Part shown: positions 8,077-17,076 of the stretch, in pieces
How positions within the stretch are numbered: position 1 is the first letter of the stretch
Layout of the letters: each line of letters starts with the position of its first letter
Assembly (NCBI GenBank): GCA_916048095.2
Contig: OU696576.1
Span: 2,954,501-3,018,500 of the forward strand
DNA length: 64,000 nt
Direction of reading: 5' to 3'
Origin: Sacculina carcini
Taxonomy: Eukaryota; Arthropoda; Thecostraca; Sacculinidae
The notes under the pieces: generated by a model
What the model was told of the DNA's origin: nothing
The model's input: only the letters and a program-made list of their open reading frames with translations
The model's database searches: none
Program-made: the position numbers and the translations under genes

Positions 8077-10255
8077 TGTGTGTGTGACATTCAGCCTTGC
8101 CTGATCGATGTAAATGTGGCACGTTTTTTATCGTCGATGTGTGTGATGTCAGCGTCTGTGATGCAACAACTGTTTGTCATTAATGCTCCAAGCGTCAATA
8201 ATGTACAGTCTTATGTGCTTGTTTGTCCGTGTGTAGCATGAATATGAATGTATATTCTATAAAAATGTTGTTGTGCAAATACTTATAATGTGTTTTTCAA
8301 TTCATTGGCTTTGTGTCCTGGTGAGCTCTGGTGATTTTCAAGCAGTTTATTGAAATATTAACCGAGTGGTCTATTCTGTTTTCGTTTTGTTTCTGCTCAA
8401 TTTACATGCGTACAACGTGCTCACTACGAGTTTGCGGATTTGTTGAAGCACTGAACCGTGCTGAAGTCTGTGCATGTCACTTGAATGTGGGCATATCTCT
8501 TCGGCAAGGTACACTTTTCTCCATCTTTCTTTTAGTCCTTCAACTTCTTTCATTTCACCCGTTTACATGGAGGAACACTGATCAATACACTGCAACCAGC
8601 ACTTCAATATTTGTAAAAAACCATTGCAATTTAGCCTCGGTCAACTTCTTCTATTTTCAGTTTTTCAACTTCATTCGCAATATTTGTCTTGTGAACCGTC
8701 TGCCTGCTGTACCACAGCACATAATCTTTCAACTGTCATATATGGTATGCTAAGCTTCACACACTGACACGTATTATTGCTATAAAATGCAACCCCAACG
8801 TGGTCACCGTTAATCGGCGATATTGTGTGTGATTGTTTTTTCAAATTTGCGATAAAACTACATTTTTTACTTGTGGTAACAACGAGCAATGGACATTTAT
8901 TTAGAGTTCAGTATTGCAAGCAACGAAGGACTCAGCAATGTCCTCAAAAATGCACCGTATCGTATATTAGCAGTGGCATTGGGGACTTGATATTTACGAA
9001 TCCATCGTTTCCTGGATTGAGTTGTGCATGCTGCATGAAACGAATGCGTTCTAGTGCATCAATAGTGCAAAATTACTGGCATATTCAGATTGAAACTTGC
9101 ATTATTGACAGCCAATATTTCCGGTTATCCTGTGTATGACTCTCTACTGTAAGACGTTGCTTGCGCTCATTCGTCGGCTAAGAGAATATTTACACACACA
9201 CACACACGCACACACACACACACGCACACACACACACACACACAAATGTACAGACAAACACAAAACCTGCTTACACCCACCAACACACACATACACACGT
9301 ATATGATACAGATACCACGTATAACATACTGATACCTCCAACACAGGTAATATATTTACCTTTCATAGAAAGTCTACTCATTAAATTGAATTTTTCAATC
9401 AGTATGAAGTGTATTCTCTTTCATCTGCTTCTGGTAAATGTTCTGCTTTACAAGTGTGCACTGAACTTCCAAACAGTCATATTCAAAGCAAGTTTATATA
9501 GCCAAACGCAATCATTTTTGTAAATTTATTTGAAGGAAGGTCCTGCCCTGCTTAAGCTGTTACGAATTGGATAGCTAACAGTTCTTATCATACACTCAGA
9601 AACCAGTAGTCTCATACATAATCGACCATTTACCTATATGCACTTGAGCTGGTATATCGTGTCAACATTGGTTCATGTGCACACACAGAGCCCACAGTCG
9701 TTGAGTCCAACGAGCACGACTTATTGCAGTCCCAGCAATCCGAGTACTCCGACTCGGACGAGTACTACACCGATTACATTGACTACTACTATGACTACGA
9801 CTACCCCAACTATTTTGGTGAGTCATTGTGTAGGGTGATCTTGCAAACACAACGTTTACCCTTTTAGTTCAGAATTATCTGATTAAACTTTGTTATGACG
9901 TAGTGATATTTGATGGAAAAGTGATATGTTAACGAATTTTTAAATGCTATGTTAAATATATTATTATTAATGATATATTAAATAATGAAGGTATATTAAA
10001 GACTTGTCGTTATGTTCCAAATATAAAGACATTTGTGATAATTGAAAACGTGTGTGTGTGTGTGTGTGTCTCTGTGTGTATGTGTATGTGTGTGTGTGTG
10101 TCACAGTAAGTACAACAGAGCATAGTGAGGCTATTTCGTCAACGCAGCCTACTCTCAACCGCCGCTCGGACCAATCAGCGTCCGCCCAGTCAGCTAGCCT
10201 CGGCGACGCAACCTCAATCAGCCAATCAACGTTCACCTCTCACCGCACCAAGTAG
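1..10255 (+). CDS. Chitin-binding (CBM14) cuticle-type protein gene, six exons, 5' partial
   Basis: The gene is assembled from open frames whose splice phases agree: 1-256, 5295-5574, 5806-5939, 6294-6430, 9689-9817 and 10107-10255. Together they give about 361 residues, open at the left edge. Exons 3-4 encode one CBM14/peritrophin-type domain with six cysteines (in FTC, TGC, HIC, LLC, RTC, VDC), including GGHYADPETGC and VFEQKSRTC. Exons 1-2 are Ser/Pro/Thr-rich, exon 5 is a Tyr/Asp-rich acidic tail, and exon 6 is Ser/Thr/Gln-rich and ends in TAG. One CBM14 domain with long low-complexity flanks is typical of arthropod CPAP1 proteins, which are secreted and bind chitin in cuticle or tracheal matrix. 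The signal peptide would lie upstream of the window. The family is well supported; the exact ortholog is not identifiable. Introns 1 and 4 are swollen by transposons. Confidence 0.8.
341..2033 (+). pseudogene. LINE-A reverse transcriptase, C-terminal part, broken
   Basis: Before the hAT insertion the frame has the RT core PILFNIYTADL and the catalytic box YADDITL. After it come the thumb and C-terminal region with ILEYCAPVWSSAAD, the usual LINE segment, and KSIPDDFVAARS. Breaks are a stop at about 574 before the insertion, the insertion itself, a TAG at about 1509-1511 after SHIR, and shifts near 1871. It cannot make active enzyme. A small GCCAGGGTGGT triplication sits at 342-376 at the truncated start. 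Confidence 0.8.
596..1373. mobile_element. Non-autonomous hAT element in LINE-A
   Basis: The element is 778 bp with ends CAGGGATTG and CAAACCCTG. It is flanked by an exact 8-bp duplication, GTTTCTAG (588-595 and 1374-1381), the hAT signature. The left end has subterminal palindromic GGTTTAAACC repeats. There is no credible transposase frame. It splits the LINE-A reverse transcriptase, so it is younger than that copy. Confidence 0.85.
2040..2465 (+). repeat. 20-bp minisatellite in LINE-A 3' UTR
   Basis: About 20 copies of a 20-bp unit (TATTTATTCATATTTATTGT) are nearly identical, with a few 17-bp variants at the right end. The unit is not a multiple of three and contains no stop in any frame, so long overlapping Leu/Ile/Tyr/Phe frames appear here that are not genes. 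Confidence 0.95.
3072..3977 (-). pseudogene. Ty3/Gypsy gag relic
   Basis: A nearly intact frame starts at MLEPGG (ATG at 3977-3975). It holds the retrotransposon Gag core (TFRLPPFCADEPKLWL, LLRHQQLGDQRPSQLL), a basic Ser/Arg linker and a Cys/His terminus (CCFHRRFG...C). It is paralogous to the LTR-3 gag at 19755-20639, which shares RLPPF, QLGDR.PSQLL and the terminal Cys/His box. No pol follows on the left, where LINE-A's tail begins. The frame runs farther right through the fold-back, but the conserved start is MLEPGG. Its structural protein would coat particles; here it is an intronic relic antisense to the host gene. Confidence 0.8.
3962..4064. repeat. Imperfect fold-back over the gag start
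   Basis: The arms are about 45 bp (3962-4007 and 4020-4064) with a 12-bp loop. Both contain CTAGCATG, GGTTGTC and an ACCAGTGTA core in opposite orientation. Each arm carries the first codons of gag (MLEPG), so a gag start lies head to head with itself. Confidence 0.85.
4065..4554. other. AT-rich then CA-rich stretch, possible LTR remnant
   Basis: There is no gene. A short TTTAAAATTATAA run at 4100-4160 is related to the minisatellite on the right. A GCGATTTATTG motif near 4211 resembles the LTR-3 LTR, so this could be the 5' LTR or leader of the gag relic. The rest is C/A-rich with a (CA)n run near 4474-4487. Confidence 0.35.
4555..4965. repeat. About 23-bp AT-rich minisatellite
   Basis: About 17 degenerate copies of a unit close to TTTTAATTGGTTTAAAATTATAA lie in intron 1. 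The units diverge by substitution while keeping the TTTAAA core, unlike the homogeneous 20-bp array at 2040-2465. Confidence 0.9.
5193..5227 (+). repeat. (TG)n microsatellite, intron 1
   Basis: A TG run with one C interruption lies about 70 bp before the exon 2 acceptor. Confidence 0.9.
5295..5574 (+). CDS. Host gene exon 2 (Ser/Thr/Pro-rich linker)
   Basis: The acceptor is TCAATGACAG at 5294 and the donor is GCG|GTCAGT after 5574. The exon is 280 nt, takes one base to complete the split codon from exon 1, and leaves phase 0. It codes for a Ser/Thr/Pro/Arg-rich stretch ending PLPALHA just before the chitin-binding exon. There are no cysteines or membrane segments. Such linkers commonly precede the single chitin-binding domain of CPAP1 proteins. 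Confidence 0.75.
5806..5939 (+). CDS. Host gene exon 3 (first half of CBM14 domain)
   Basis: The acceptor is GTGTGTGGACAG at 5805 and the donor is GACAC|GTAAGT after 5939. The exon encodes the first three cysteines of the chitin-binding domain (FTC, TGC, HIC) and the aromatic segment HYADPETGCRMFHIC, where chitin-contacting aromatics are expected. It leaves phase 2, which exon 4 completes. Confidence 0.88.
6294..6430 (+). CDS. Host gene exon 4 (second half of CBM14 domain)
   Basis: The acceptor is TGTATTGTAG at 6293 and the donor is CCCA|GTAAGA after 6430. The exon supplies cysteines 4-6 (KLLC, SRTC, KVDC), completing the three disulfides of the domain, then an NYYVNNHL segment often found just after the domain in arthropod homologues. 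It leaves phase 1. A (TG)n run lies directly before the acceptor and a (CA)n run just after the donor. Confidence 0.88.
7433..7762. mobile_element. MITE with GTGCCGTTCAATTAGA motifs
   Basis: About 330 bp with imperfect terminal inverted repeats: the left end reads CCGTAAAACCTCTATTAGAA and the right end, reversed, CCGTAGAACCTGGATTAGAA. Both ends abut TA, which fits a Tc1/mariner/pogo-type duplication. Internal GTGCCGTTCAATTAGA-like motifs recur. It is non-coding. Related ends occur at 55534-55690 and 61765-61861. Confidence 0.7.
7997..8092 (+). repeat. (TG)n microsatellite, intron 4
   Basis: A nearly 100-bp TG run with a few TATG and CG interruptions. It creates spurious Val/Cys frames. Confidence 0.95.
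9195..9243 (+). repeat. (CA)n microsatellite, intron 4
   Basis: A CA run with CACG interruptions in the distal part of intron 4. Confidence 0.95.
9689..9817 (+). CDS. Host gene exon 5 (Tyr/Asp-rich acidic segment)
   Basis: The acceptor is CACACACAG at 9688 and the donor is TTTTG|GTGAGT after 9817. In the phase left by exon 4 the exon reads an acidic segment with DEYYTDYIDYYYDYDY. Clustered tyrosines could be cross-linked or sulfated in an extracellular matrix protein (inference). Intron 4 before it is 3.26 kb and contains a MITE and several dinucleotide arrays. Confidence 0.75.
10050..10102 (+). repeat. (TG)n run at the exon 6 acceptor
   Basis: TG repeats with TCTG and TATG variants run directly into the TCACAG acceptor, where a pyrimidine tract would normally lie. 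Confidence 0.9.
10107..10255 (+). CDS. Host gene exon 6 (terminal, Ser/Thr/Gln-rich)
   Basis: The acceptor is TGTGTCACAG at 10106. The phase from exon 5 continues for 49 codons to TAG at 10253-10255. A second acceptor, ACAACAG at 10118, keeps the same frame. The first exon bases also spell GTAAGT, a donor-like sequence, so this boundary is less secure than the others. The exon has two CCAAT motifs and a TGACGTCA follows the stop. Confidence 0.55.
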
Positions 10256-10362
10256 ACATCATTGTGACGTCATTGAGGTCATTGATGCCAGTGCGTGCAT
10301 TGGATGTGTTATTGATGTAAGCACGTAACCACAAGCACTGGTTCCATAACTTTTTGCCCTCC
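10256..10362 (+). other. Host 3' UTR remnant before LTR-1
   Basis: The 107 bp between the stop codon and LTR-1 contain TGACGTCA and no AATAAA. The original polyadenylation site was either displaced beyond LTR-1 or replaced by one in the LTR. Confidence 0.5.
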
Positions 10363-10751
10363 AAGAAAGACTCATTGATAAATCACAATTATTTATTAGC
10401 AATGAAAAACGATATCTGACACACAATACAACATTGTTAACCAAACGATACCCAAGAGAGAGAACATGACTCACTGAGCAAAAGGTTGAGTATGCATATT
10501 ATCACATATATATAACATGTCTTTCTAAGTGAATGTACACAACGATTTCAAGAATACATGTAATTCATTACAATGAAAGAAGTATACTAACCAGCGCTAC
10601 GAACACAACACAAACGCGTGAAGACGCTAGACTGAATACGCATGCGCTGAACTGTATTAGTGGTATGGTTACTGCGAATGCGCACATCTCTACACCGAAT
10701 ACGTATGTGCTAGACATTGTTGTTTCTGCTATACATGCGCACATCTCTACA
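10363..10751 (-). repeat. LTR-1 3' LTR
   Basis: In element sense it starts TGTAGAGATGTGCG. It matches 15562-15990 through most of its length. The right copy has an extra 40-bp partial duplication of a TGCTAGACATTG segment, and the left copy's outer end reads CC where the right has TG. Confidence 0.9.
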
Positions 10752-10760
10752 TCCCCCCCA
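10752..10760 (-). other. LTR-1 polypurine tract
   Basis: TGGGGGGGA in element sense directly precedes the LTR start TGTAGAG. This is the expected plus-strand primer site and confirms element direction. Confidence 0.85.
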
Positions 10761-10793
10761 GCGCGCCAATAATTGGTGGGCTCACTTGTGATC

Positions 10794-12098
10794 TCACATC
10801 AGCCAGTCCTCAGACGTTTGCCACGACAGTTTTCTGATTTGACGACGTGGTCGCACTCGCGGTAACATTAGGTCAGGAATCAGTGTCTTCTCCGCTGCCG
10901 TTCTAGGTACAGGTGTGGATCCGAAGATATCCCGTGAACAGGACGGTTGCTGGATGTCTTTTGTAAACGACAGGGCACGTACGGGACCCTCGGGTGCTGT
11001 TTCCGACGGGCTTCCATCCTGGTCATCCGTGTGAGCCGTAACAGAGTGAGGTACACCGACGGATATTTCCGGCGTTTGATCTCTGACGTTGTTATCGCGG
11101 CATGTAGTCTTTGACATGTAGCTCGTCGGAGGTGCTGGCATGATTACTTCCGTTGTGGCCGGAACATACGCACGTAAATGACGCCGATGTCTGGTCACGA
11201 GTCCACCGGAGCCGTCAACCTTTACGACGTACTGGGCATGTTCACCGGCGTCTACTACAGTGCCGCTACGATCCCAGCATCTATGATGATACCCCACATT
11301 GTTCTGCAGGAAGCATTCATCTCCAACGCGAAGAGATGGAGCCGGTCTCGAATGCGACTTTAGGGCTTCTGCCGATTTCAAAAACCTTGCACGTAGAGCA
11401 ATTTCTTCATTTTGCCATGGATCTCTCCATAGATGTCTAATGTGTGGATTCGAAAACTTCTCTAATCTGTTTATGAATGACATAGCGTCCCGAATCGGTC
11501 TACCGAATATGATCTCAGCTGGAGAGACATTGCATTTCGGATTGGGGGTGTTTCTTAGCTGAAGCATAGCTCGGAAAAATCTGTCATCATCGAGCGATCT
11601 ATTAGGGCTCACGTTGGATCAAAAGAGCCTCTTGACGGTCTTCACAGCTACCTCAGCCCTGCTGTTCGACCGGGGATTGTATGGTGATGACACTCGATGA
11701 TGTACACCCCATTTCAACAGAAACGTCCGAGTAGTGTTTGCGGTGAACTCCGGTCCACCGTCACTGGAAATCTCATCTGGCACACCAAATCTGGCAAAAA
11801 ACACACGAAGGCACCTGATGAGCCCCGTCGCCCCACTAGTGGTTAACCCAGACGGGCCACCAAAAATTTCTGTCCATCCAGAGAGACGATCGCCGACAAT
11901 CAGGTATTTGACTCCTGCAAGTTCACAATAATCAGCAAATATCGACTCAAACGGTGGAGATGGTGGTCGAGCAGTAACAAGTTGAAGATGAGCCTGAGAT
12001 GGAGCATTCCTATTGCAATCATAGCATGAACCGAGAGTGGAGAGAATGTCAGCCGTCATACCCGGCCAAAAGACGATACTGCGAGCACGTTGCTCCAT
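10794..12098 (-). pseudogene. LTR-1 integrase
   Basis: The core shows SCYDCN (zinc half), IFADYCEL and ISSDGGPEF with two catalytic aspartates, and SNSRAEVAVK with the glutamate. It continues into a C-terminal chromodomain-like or linker region with LRVGDECFLQNN. The frame is one piece except for a single TGA at 11616-11618 after VKRLF. It would join element cDNA to chromosomal DNA. The tail, rich in Arg and Pro, ends beside the polypurine tract. Confidence 0.85.
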
Positions 12099-12438
12099 CT
12101 GCGATGTGCCTTAGTGAGCCGAATGCAAGCTGGTCAAGATCGAACGGCTAGAGATGGCGGAGCAACGACTCGATCTTGGTGCATGATAACACCATCATTT
12201 ATATACAATTCCTTGAGGTATTGCCAGAATGGGACTAGTTGTGGATTGTCTTTCATGTCTGGTGTAATTTTTTAAATGATTTCTTGCAGCAAATTCTGCA
12301 TAACACTGTCCTTCTCTGTGGCTTCAGCGATTCGAGACCAGGGAAGTGCAAATACTTCCGTGGAATCATGATGCAAGGCTCCTAGAAGTGAGTGTAGACT
12401 TCATCATGATCGTCTAAACATTGTTCGTCCATCAGGGG

Positions 12439-14012
12439 TCACGGATAACGAGATACAGCATCAGCAGCCGTGTTTGATTTCCCAGGCAAATGTTGGATGC
12501 GGAAGAACCAGCGCAACGTCCTTTGTTTTAGTCGGAAGAGCCGCGTGTTGGTTATTTCGTCGATTGTTCGATCACCAAATATTTTGACTAACGGTTTGTG
12601 ATCAGTTACTATCAGCAAATCGTCACATCCCTGAGTGAAGAAGCGCGTCTGCTCGAGTCCCCATGCTATGGCAAGGGCTTCTCCCTCGACAGGAGCATAT
12701 ATAGCTTCTGCGTCAGACAGAAAATGTGAACCAGCCAGTACTATGTGCCATCCGTCGTGACAGCAATCCGGAAGAGATGATAGACATCGACAATGTTTTT
12801 GGAGCAGCAGACATCCAATACCTTGCCTGGACCAGTCAGGTCTGAGGCATGTTTTCTCTGTCACGTCGAAGATTCTGACACCGTTCTTAATCGCAGCAAT
12901 TATGGCCTCTTTAGAAGCTTCAAACGCTTCATTCAATGCCGGTCTCCACTCAAAAGCATGCCTCGGGCTGAGAAAGGGCTTGAATCAGGTCATGTAACTG
13001 CGAAGTTGTGCGTAATTCCCAACCCCGGTTAAATAACCAAAATAACTGCGTATGTCGGTAGTTGAGCTGGGTGTGGGAAAACTCCTGATTGCGTCTATGA
13101 ACTTGGTGATTGGTTCGATGGACGTCTCACTGATACGAAAACCTGCAAAGTCAACCGCTCTATCGGCGAATTGAAATTTATCCGGATGAAGGACAATTCC
13201 TGCTTCTCCAACAATAGTGAGGAAATCTATAGTCCGCAACCAATGTGATTCGAGGTGAACGTCGTAAAATATGGTATCATCAACACATCTTTCTTTTCGC
13301 AAAAAGTCTGAAATGACGGCATCGAAACGATGATTGTATCCGTCACCGGAGGCCAACAGCCCTTGTGGTGCTCTGCAATATCTCCACCTTCCGAACGGCG
13401 TAATAAAAGTGGTAAGGCACCGGTCCGTCTCTCGTAGTGGCGCTGAATGATACCCGTTCCAGGTGTCAGTTACAGTCTTCCAGGTCTGACCAGGGATGCG
13501 GCGCGCCAAGTGCAACGGGACTCTGCATTGAACGGCTCTCGTTTGCAAAATCTGTTCAGTGGTGATAGGTCCACGGTACGACGTGGAGTGCCGTCATGCT
13601 TTCGGCTTACGACCACTGGGTGACACTGGTAACTTGGTGCACCGTAGGGAACTCTCTCTATTATGCCAAGGGCCTCATCCCGCATAATGTCACTATAGAC
13701 TTGTCATTTCCAATGCAGAGGAATGGGCGATGCAGTGTGATATGCGCGAGGTATGGCAGTGTCATCCAGATGAATTTCTACAGGCGGCCTCATCATAATC
13801 GGCAGTGGTTGGTGAGGGCACGTGTTGAACTTCGATGCTTCAAATCTTTTCAACAACCATTGCTTCAAACGGCTGTTGTTTGCCGGAAGGCAAGTAAACG
13901 GCAACTGCGTCGGTTTTTCTGGAGGCCTATCTCTGCGAGGGCATCCGCACTCAGCTGTACACACAGTTGATACAATTGACTCCGCGATATTACAATATAA
14001 TATCATATTCAA
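12439..14012 (-). pseudogene. LTR-1 reverse transcriptase and RNase H
   Basis: In order: a pre-RT segment with PPVEIHLDDTAIPRAYH, RT palm with GIIERVPYGAP and RTVDLSPLNRFCKRE, finger region FGRWRYCRAPQGL, catalytic box CVDDTIFYD (YxDD class, intact), and thumb. RNase H follows with EGEALAIAW and IVTDHKPL. At least two frameshifts (near 13500 and 12985) separate the pieces. The LDDTA.PR segment before the RT is typical of Mag-like Gypsy elements, which is my clade guess. Confidence 0.85.
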
Positions 14013-14285
14013 TCGGTGGCGTCATTTTTGCCGTCTCATGTGTCACTTCCACCGATCGTGGGAAAGTTTCGCGGTAATATGCCCAGTGATCGAAGTGATG
14101 AATACGATAGGTAAAACTGTTTTATGTCATCACTGACATACACTATAGTGCGGCAGGACCTCGTCTCGCCATGTGCTGTTTGCATGTGCAAGTATTGCGA
14201 AGAATACCCCGTGCATATGTATATTAGTCTTGTTAACGGCTACCAGATTCAGTGATGCTGGTTGAAGGTCAGACATCAGGAACCC

Positions 14286-14370
14286 TCAAGTGAGGAACTC
14301 ATTCAGCGACCAGACGTCCGACTGTGCACCGCTGTCTGTCACGGCGTCAATTTCAACGCTGCTGTATCGT
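14286..14370 (-). pseudogene. LTR-1 aspartic protease, active-site fragment
   Basis: A short frame end carries AVTDSGAQSDVW, the DSG form of the retropepsin active site. The remainder toward the RT is shifted. It would process the Gag-Pol precursor. Confidence 0.7.
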
Positions 14371-14428
14371 CGGGATTGTATGGGCGGAGAGCTTCCTGGT
14401 CCCGATACATCAATGCAGATTTTCAACC

Positions 14429-15475
14429 TCATTGTTGGGTCGCTCGTGAACACACCACGCTGCCATCGACCAGATTGAAGACGTGGTGCATCACTGACAT
14501 CTCGGGACGCGGCGGTGCATCTGCTGTGGAGTCTCCAGTACAGATGGACGAATTCTGAGAGACACATTCGCTACGGACTTGAGTGGCGCTGTTGATGGCC
14601 AGGGGAGGATTCGATCGTCGTTGCCGTCGTTTGCGGGCGATAAAGCAATCCTTGCAGCGCTCAAACGCTTTCCTGTTCCAGCCGCGATGGGTTTCGACAA
14701 ACAGCTGAAATGACGCGTTGCAGTCGGGAAATCTGCCTTGTGGTTGTCGAGGAGGTGGATGCTGAGTGCTAACAGTGGTGCTGCGCGCGTTACTCCGTCT
14801 ATAAGTTGATACTGCAGCGCTGCATTTCACCGGCAAAGCACTTCTCGCAATTTCACGATCTTCCACAAATGCAATAATATCAATATCAGCAATTCCAGAT
14901 AGTTACACGTCACGAATTGTCTCATGAGTGTAGCTGATGGTGTTGGCTTTTCCACAAGCGCACATCGTTTGATAAGTAAAACCGCATGTTTCGGCTTTTC
15001 CACGGACTCTCGCGGCGAAATGACGAAACTTTTCTTCAGTTTGCTGATGCATGGATAATAACTCAACTCTTATGACGCCCCCTGATTATTGCACAGGACT
15101 CCATAGCAGCGAGAACATCAGCCGTTGATCGCGTTGCGATGACGGAGTCCGCTTTGAGGAGTGCTTCGCTCAGTGTATCGCCGGCGCAGTGCAGCAACGG
15201 GATAGGCGCCGAATTATCGTCTAGGTCAGAGCCCACATAAAAATTCTCCATGGGACGTACAAATATATTCCACGATTCACTGTCAATTCCGACATCGACC
15301 TTTGGACGCTCCAGTTTGGGTCCCTTTTGACGACCCATGCTTGTCCGGTGCTTGTCCCATGGCTGGCGACTTGGTGACCTAGGTTGTGGTTTGTGAGAAG
15401 AGCCACAGCCACTGTCTCACTGCCGTCAGCTGTTTTGAAGCCACAGTTTGGGACACTGCACTCTAGTACCACCAT
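14429..15475 (-). pseudogene. LTR-1 gag, frameshifted
   Basis: It starts at 15475 with MVVLECSVPNCGF and continues in a second frame (GRQKGPKLERPKVD, SESWNIFVRPMENF), then a third with a Cys-rich end near GWNRKAFERCKDCF. The N-terminal C..C motif and the W-x-F-F-x-x-x-W-type block are features of one Gypsy gag group. At least two frameshifts break it (near 15340 and 14870). Confidence 0.7.
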
Positions 15476-15561
15476 TGTGAGTCAGAATAGTTGTCTTCAA
15501 CTGATCATTTGATCGCCAGGGGTTTCAAGCTGTCATATAAAACGCATGATATCGTTTATCA

Positions 15562-15990
15562 TGAAGAAAGACTCATTGCTAAATCACGATTATTTATTAG
15601 CAATGAAAAACGATATCTGAAAAACAATACAGCATTGTCAACCAAACGAAACCCAAGAGAGAGAGAACATGACTCACTGAGCAAAAGGTTGAGTATGCAT
15701 ATTATCACATATTATATATAACATGTCTTTCTAAGTGAATGTATACAAGGATATACAAGAATAAATGTAACTCATTACAAATAAAAGAAGTATACTAACC
15801 AGCGCTACGAACACAACACAAACGCGTGAAGACGTTAGACTGAATATCCATGCGCTGAACTGTATTAGTGGTATGGTTACTGCGCATTCGCAGATCTCTA
15901 CACCGAATACGTATGTGCTAGACATTGTTAAATGTCTACAGATGTTATACATTGTTGCTAGACATTGCTATACATGCGCACATCTCTACA
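15562..15990 (-). repeat. LTR-1 5' LTR
   Basis: Starts TG and ends CA on both readings; partner of 10363-10751. A 40-bp internal duplication around TGCTAGACATTG distinguishes it from the 3' LTR. Confidence 0.9.
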
Positions 15991-16295
15991 GCGATATATA
16001 ATTATATAATTACGCATTTGAACATAGCAGTGGATAAGGCCATATTCACGTGATTTTTATTGCGGGGGCAAGGCCTCACGGCCCCGGCTGGCGCACCACA
16101 GGTCCGGCCGCCACACACGGGTTATCACAGCCACGGCCAGCACAGAAAAATGCACGGCTGCGCGCACACGAAACCCGCCTTGCTGCAATTGGGCTTTCTC
16201 TCTAAGAAACGAACCAAACCGTTTCACCTCGCTAGGGAATCGAACCCTGGACCTCTCGTACACAAAGCGGGCGTTTAGCCACTCGGCTACGAGGC
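15991..16295 (-). mobile_element. tRNA-derived SINE copy 1
   Basis: The minus strand begins with a tRNA-like head: GCCTCGTAGCCGAGTGGC (A box) and GGTTCGATTCC (B box), acceptor arms GCCTCGT/GCGAGGT still pairing. Then comes a body ending CCGTGAGGCCTTGCCC and an AT-rich tail next to LTR-1. It shares head, body and tail with copies at 26872 and 35134. RNA polymerase III would transcribe it. Confidence 0.9.
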
Positions 16296-16569
16296 TGACA
16301 TTTTTTGCCAAGCTAGGAAAAAATGTTTAGGTTTATATTCTTTAGGTATTCTTTAGGTAATTCTTAGGTTTTTGTTTGTCTAAAATTGTTTGTGTGTGAT
16401 TGAGAATTGTATCGGACTCAATGAAAATGTATTCTGTATATTGCCGGGAAATTTCATATTATTCGCCTGATGCATTTTTATCCGAGTAGTATAATTTACT
16501 AGATCGAGGAATTTAAATATTCTCAGTTGTTTAAAACAAAAATAATCCAACTGTAACTGTCGCCTATCG

Positions 16570-16759
16570 ACAGTCACCATGAGCCACCCTATGCGGTTCA
16601 GTGCCTCGTGCGACGCTTGATTTCAACTGATTCCTACCGCCACGAGCACACCGAATTTAGGGAAACGTGTATTCAGACGATCGAAACCGTAACTCATTTG
16701 TGCCTGTCGCACGGGCACAACAGGAATACATCCAGCCACATCACGCTCGAGTCGCCAAA
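16570..16759 (+). other. Open reading fragment beside LTR-2 (left part)
   Basis: About 190 bp of GC-richer sequence with open frames directly before the LTR-2 insertion. If the insertion is removed, one frame continues into 28602-28690. No domain is recognised. It could be a host exon or an older transposon. Confidence 0.35.
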
Positions 16760-16879
16760 TGTTACGTAATGCTATCTGGCCTCCATAGGGAGTCTAGGCA
16801 GGGCTAAGGTGAATAATACTCGTTATATTTAATATGAGTATCTCACAGTGGATTCATTGAGAAAGTGATCCATGAAACA
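16760..16879 (+). repeat. LTR-2 5' LTR
   Basis: 120 bp, TGTTACGTAATG to GAAACA. Aligned with 28483-28601 it shows several substitutions and small indels, so it is not recent. Confidence 0.9.
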
Positions 16880-16894
16880 TGGTGGCAGCGGGAT
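16880..16894 (+). other. LTR-2 primer binding site
   Basis: TGGTGGCAGCGG lies flush with the LTR end. It is complementary to the 3' end of a tRNA-Leu (AAG type, ending CCGCTGCCA plus CCA), as I recall that sequence. Confidence 0.8.
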
Positions 16895-17076
16895 AAATAT
16901 TTTAGAAACATTTTCTGAAGCTGTTTTCACTCTGGTAATGATTTTTGAGTGGTTTTTAGTGCTTGTACTGATGCACTGAATTTGTCGCACTTGCGCCAGC
17001 GAGGTGAGTTGATCGTCAACCGTGAAAATGTTGATTTTTGAGGTGAATTTTGGATTCGTTTTTTATATTTTCCACC

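Larger units (their letters stand above)
6431..9688. other. Intron 4 of the host gene
   Basis: It begins with a (CA)n run. A GC-richer block lies at about 6890-7260, with weak frames on both strands and a CT run near 7216-7235. Then come a MITE (7433-7762), a long (TG)n array (7997-8092) and a (CA)n array (9195-9243). The frames at 8331-8753 and elsewhere match nothing I recognise. The GC block could hold a promoter or alternative exon, but I see nothing decisive. Confidence 0.6.
10363..15990 (-). mobile_element. LTR-1: degenerate Ty3/Gypsy retrotransposon
   Basis: The element is 5.6 kb, bounded by related LTRs (10363-10751 and 15562-15990), with gag, protease, RT, RNase H and integrase in order on the minus strand. 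A polypurine tract lies against the inner end of the 3' LTR. No matching target duplication is visible, so an end may be eroded. Several frameshifts and an in-frame stop make it non-autonomous. Confidence 0.9.

Noticed and set aside
7859-8241. Cys/Val-rich frames around 8000-8100
   Set aside because: They are translations of a (TG)n microsatellite.
8331-8753. 140-codon frame in intron 4
   Set aside because: No recognised domain, low-complexity hydrophobic composition, and no splice signals in phase with neighbouring exons.
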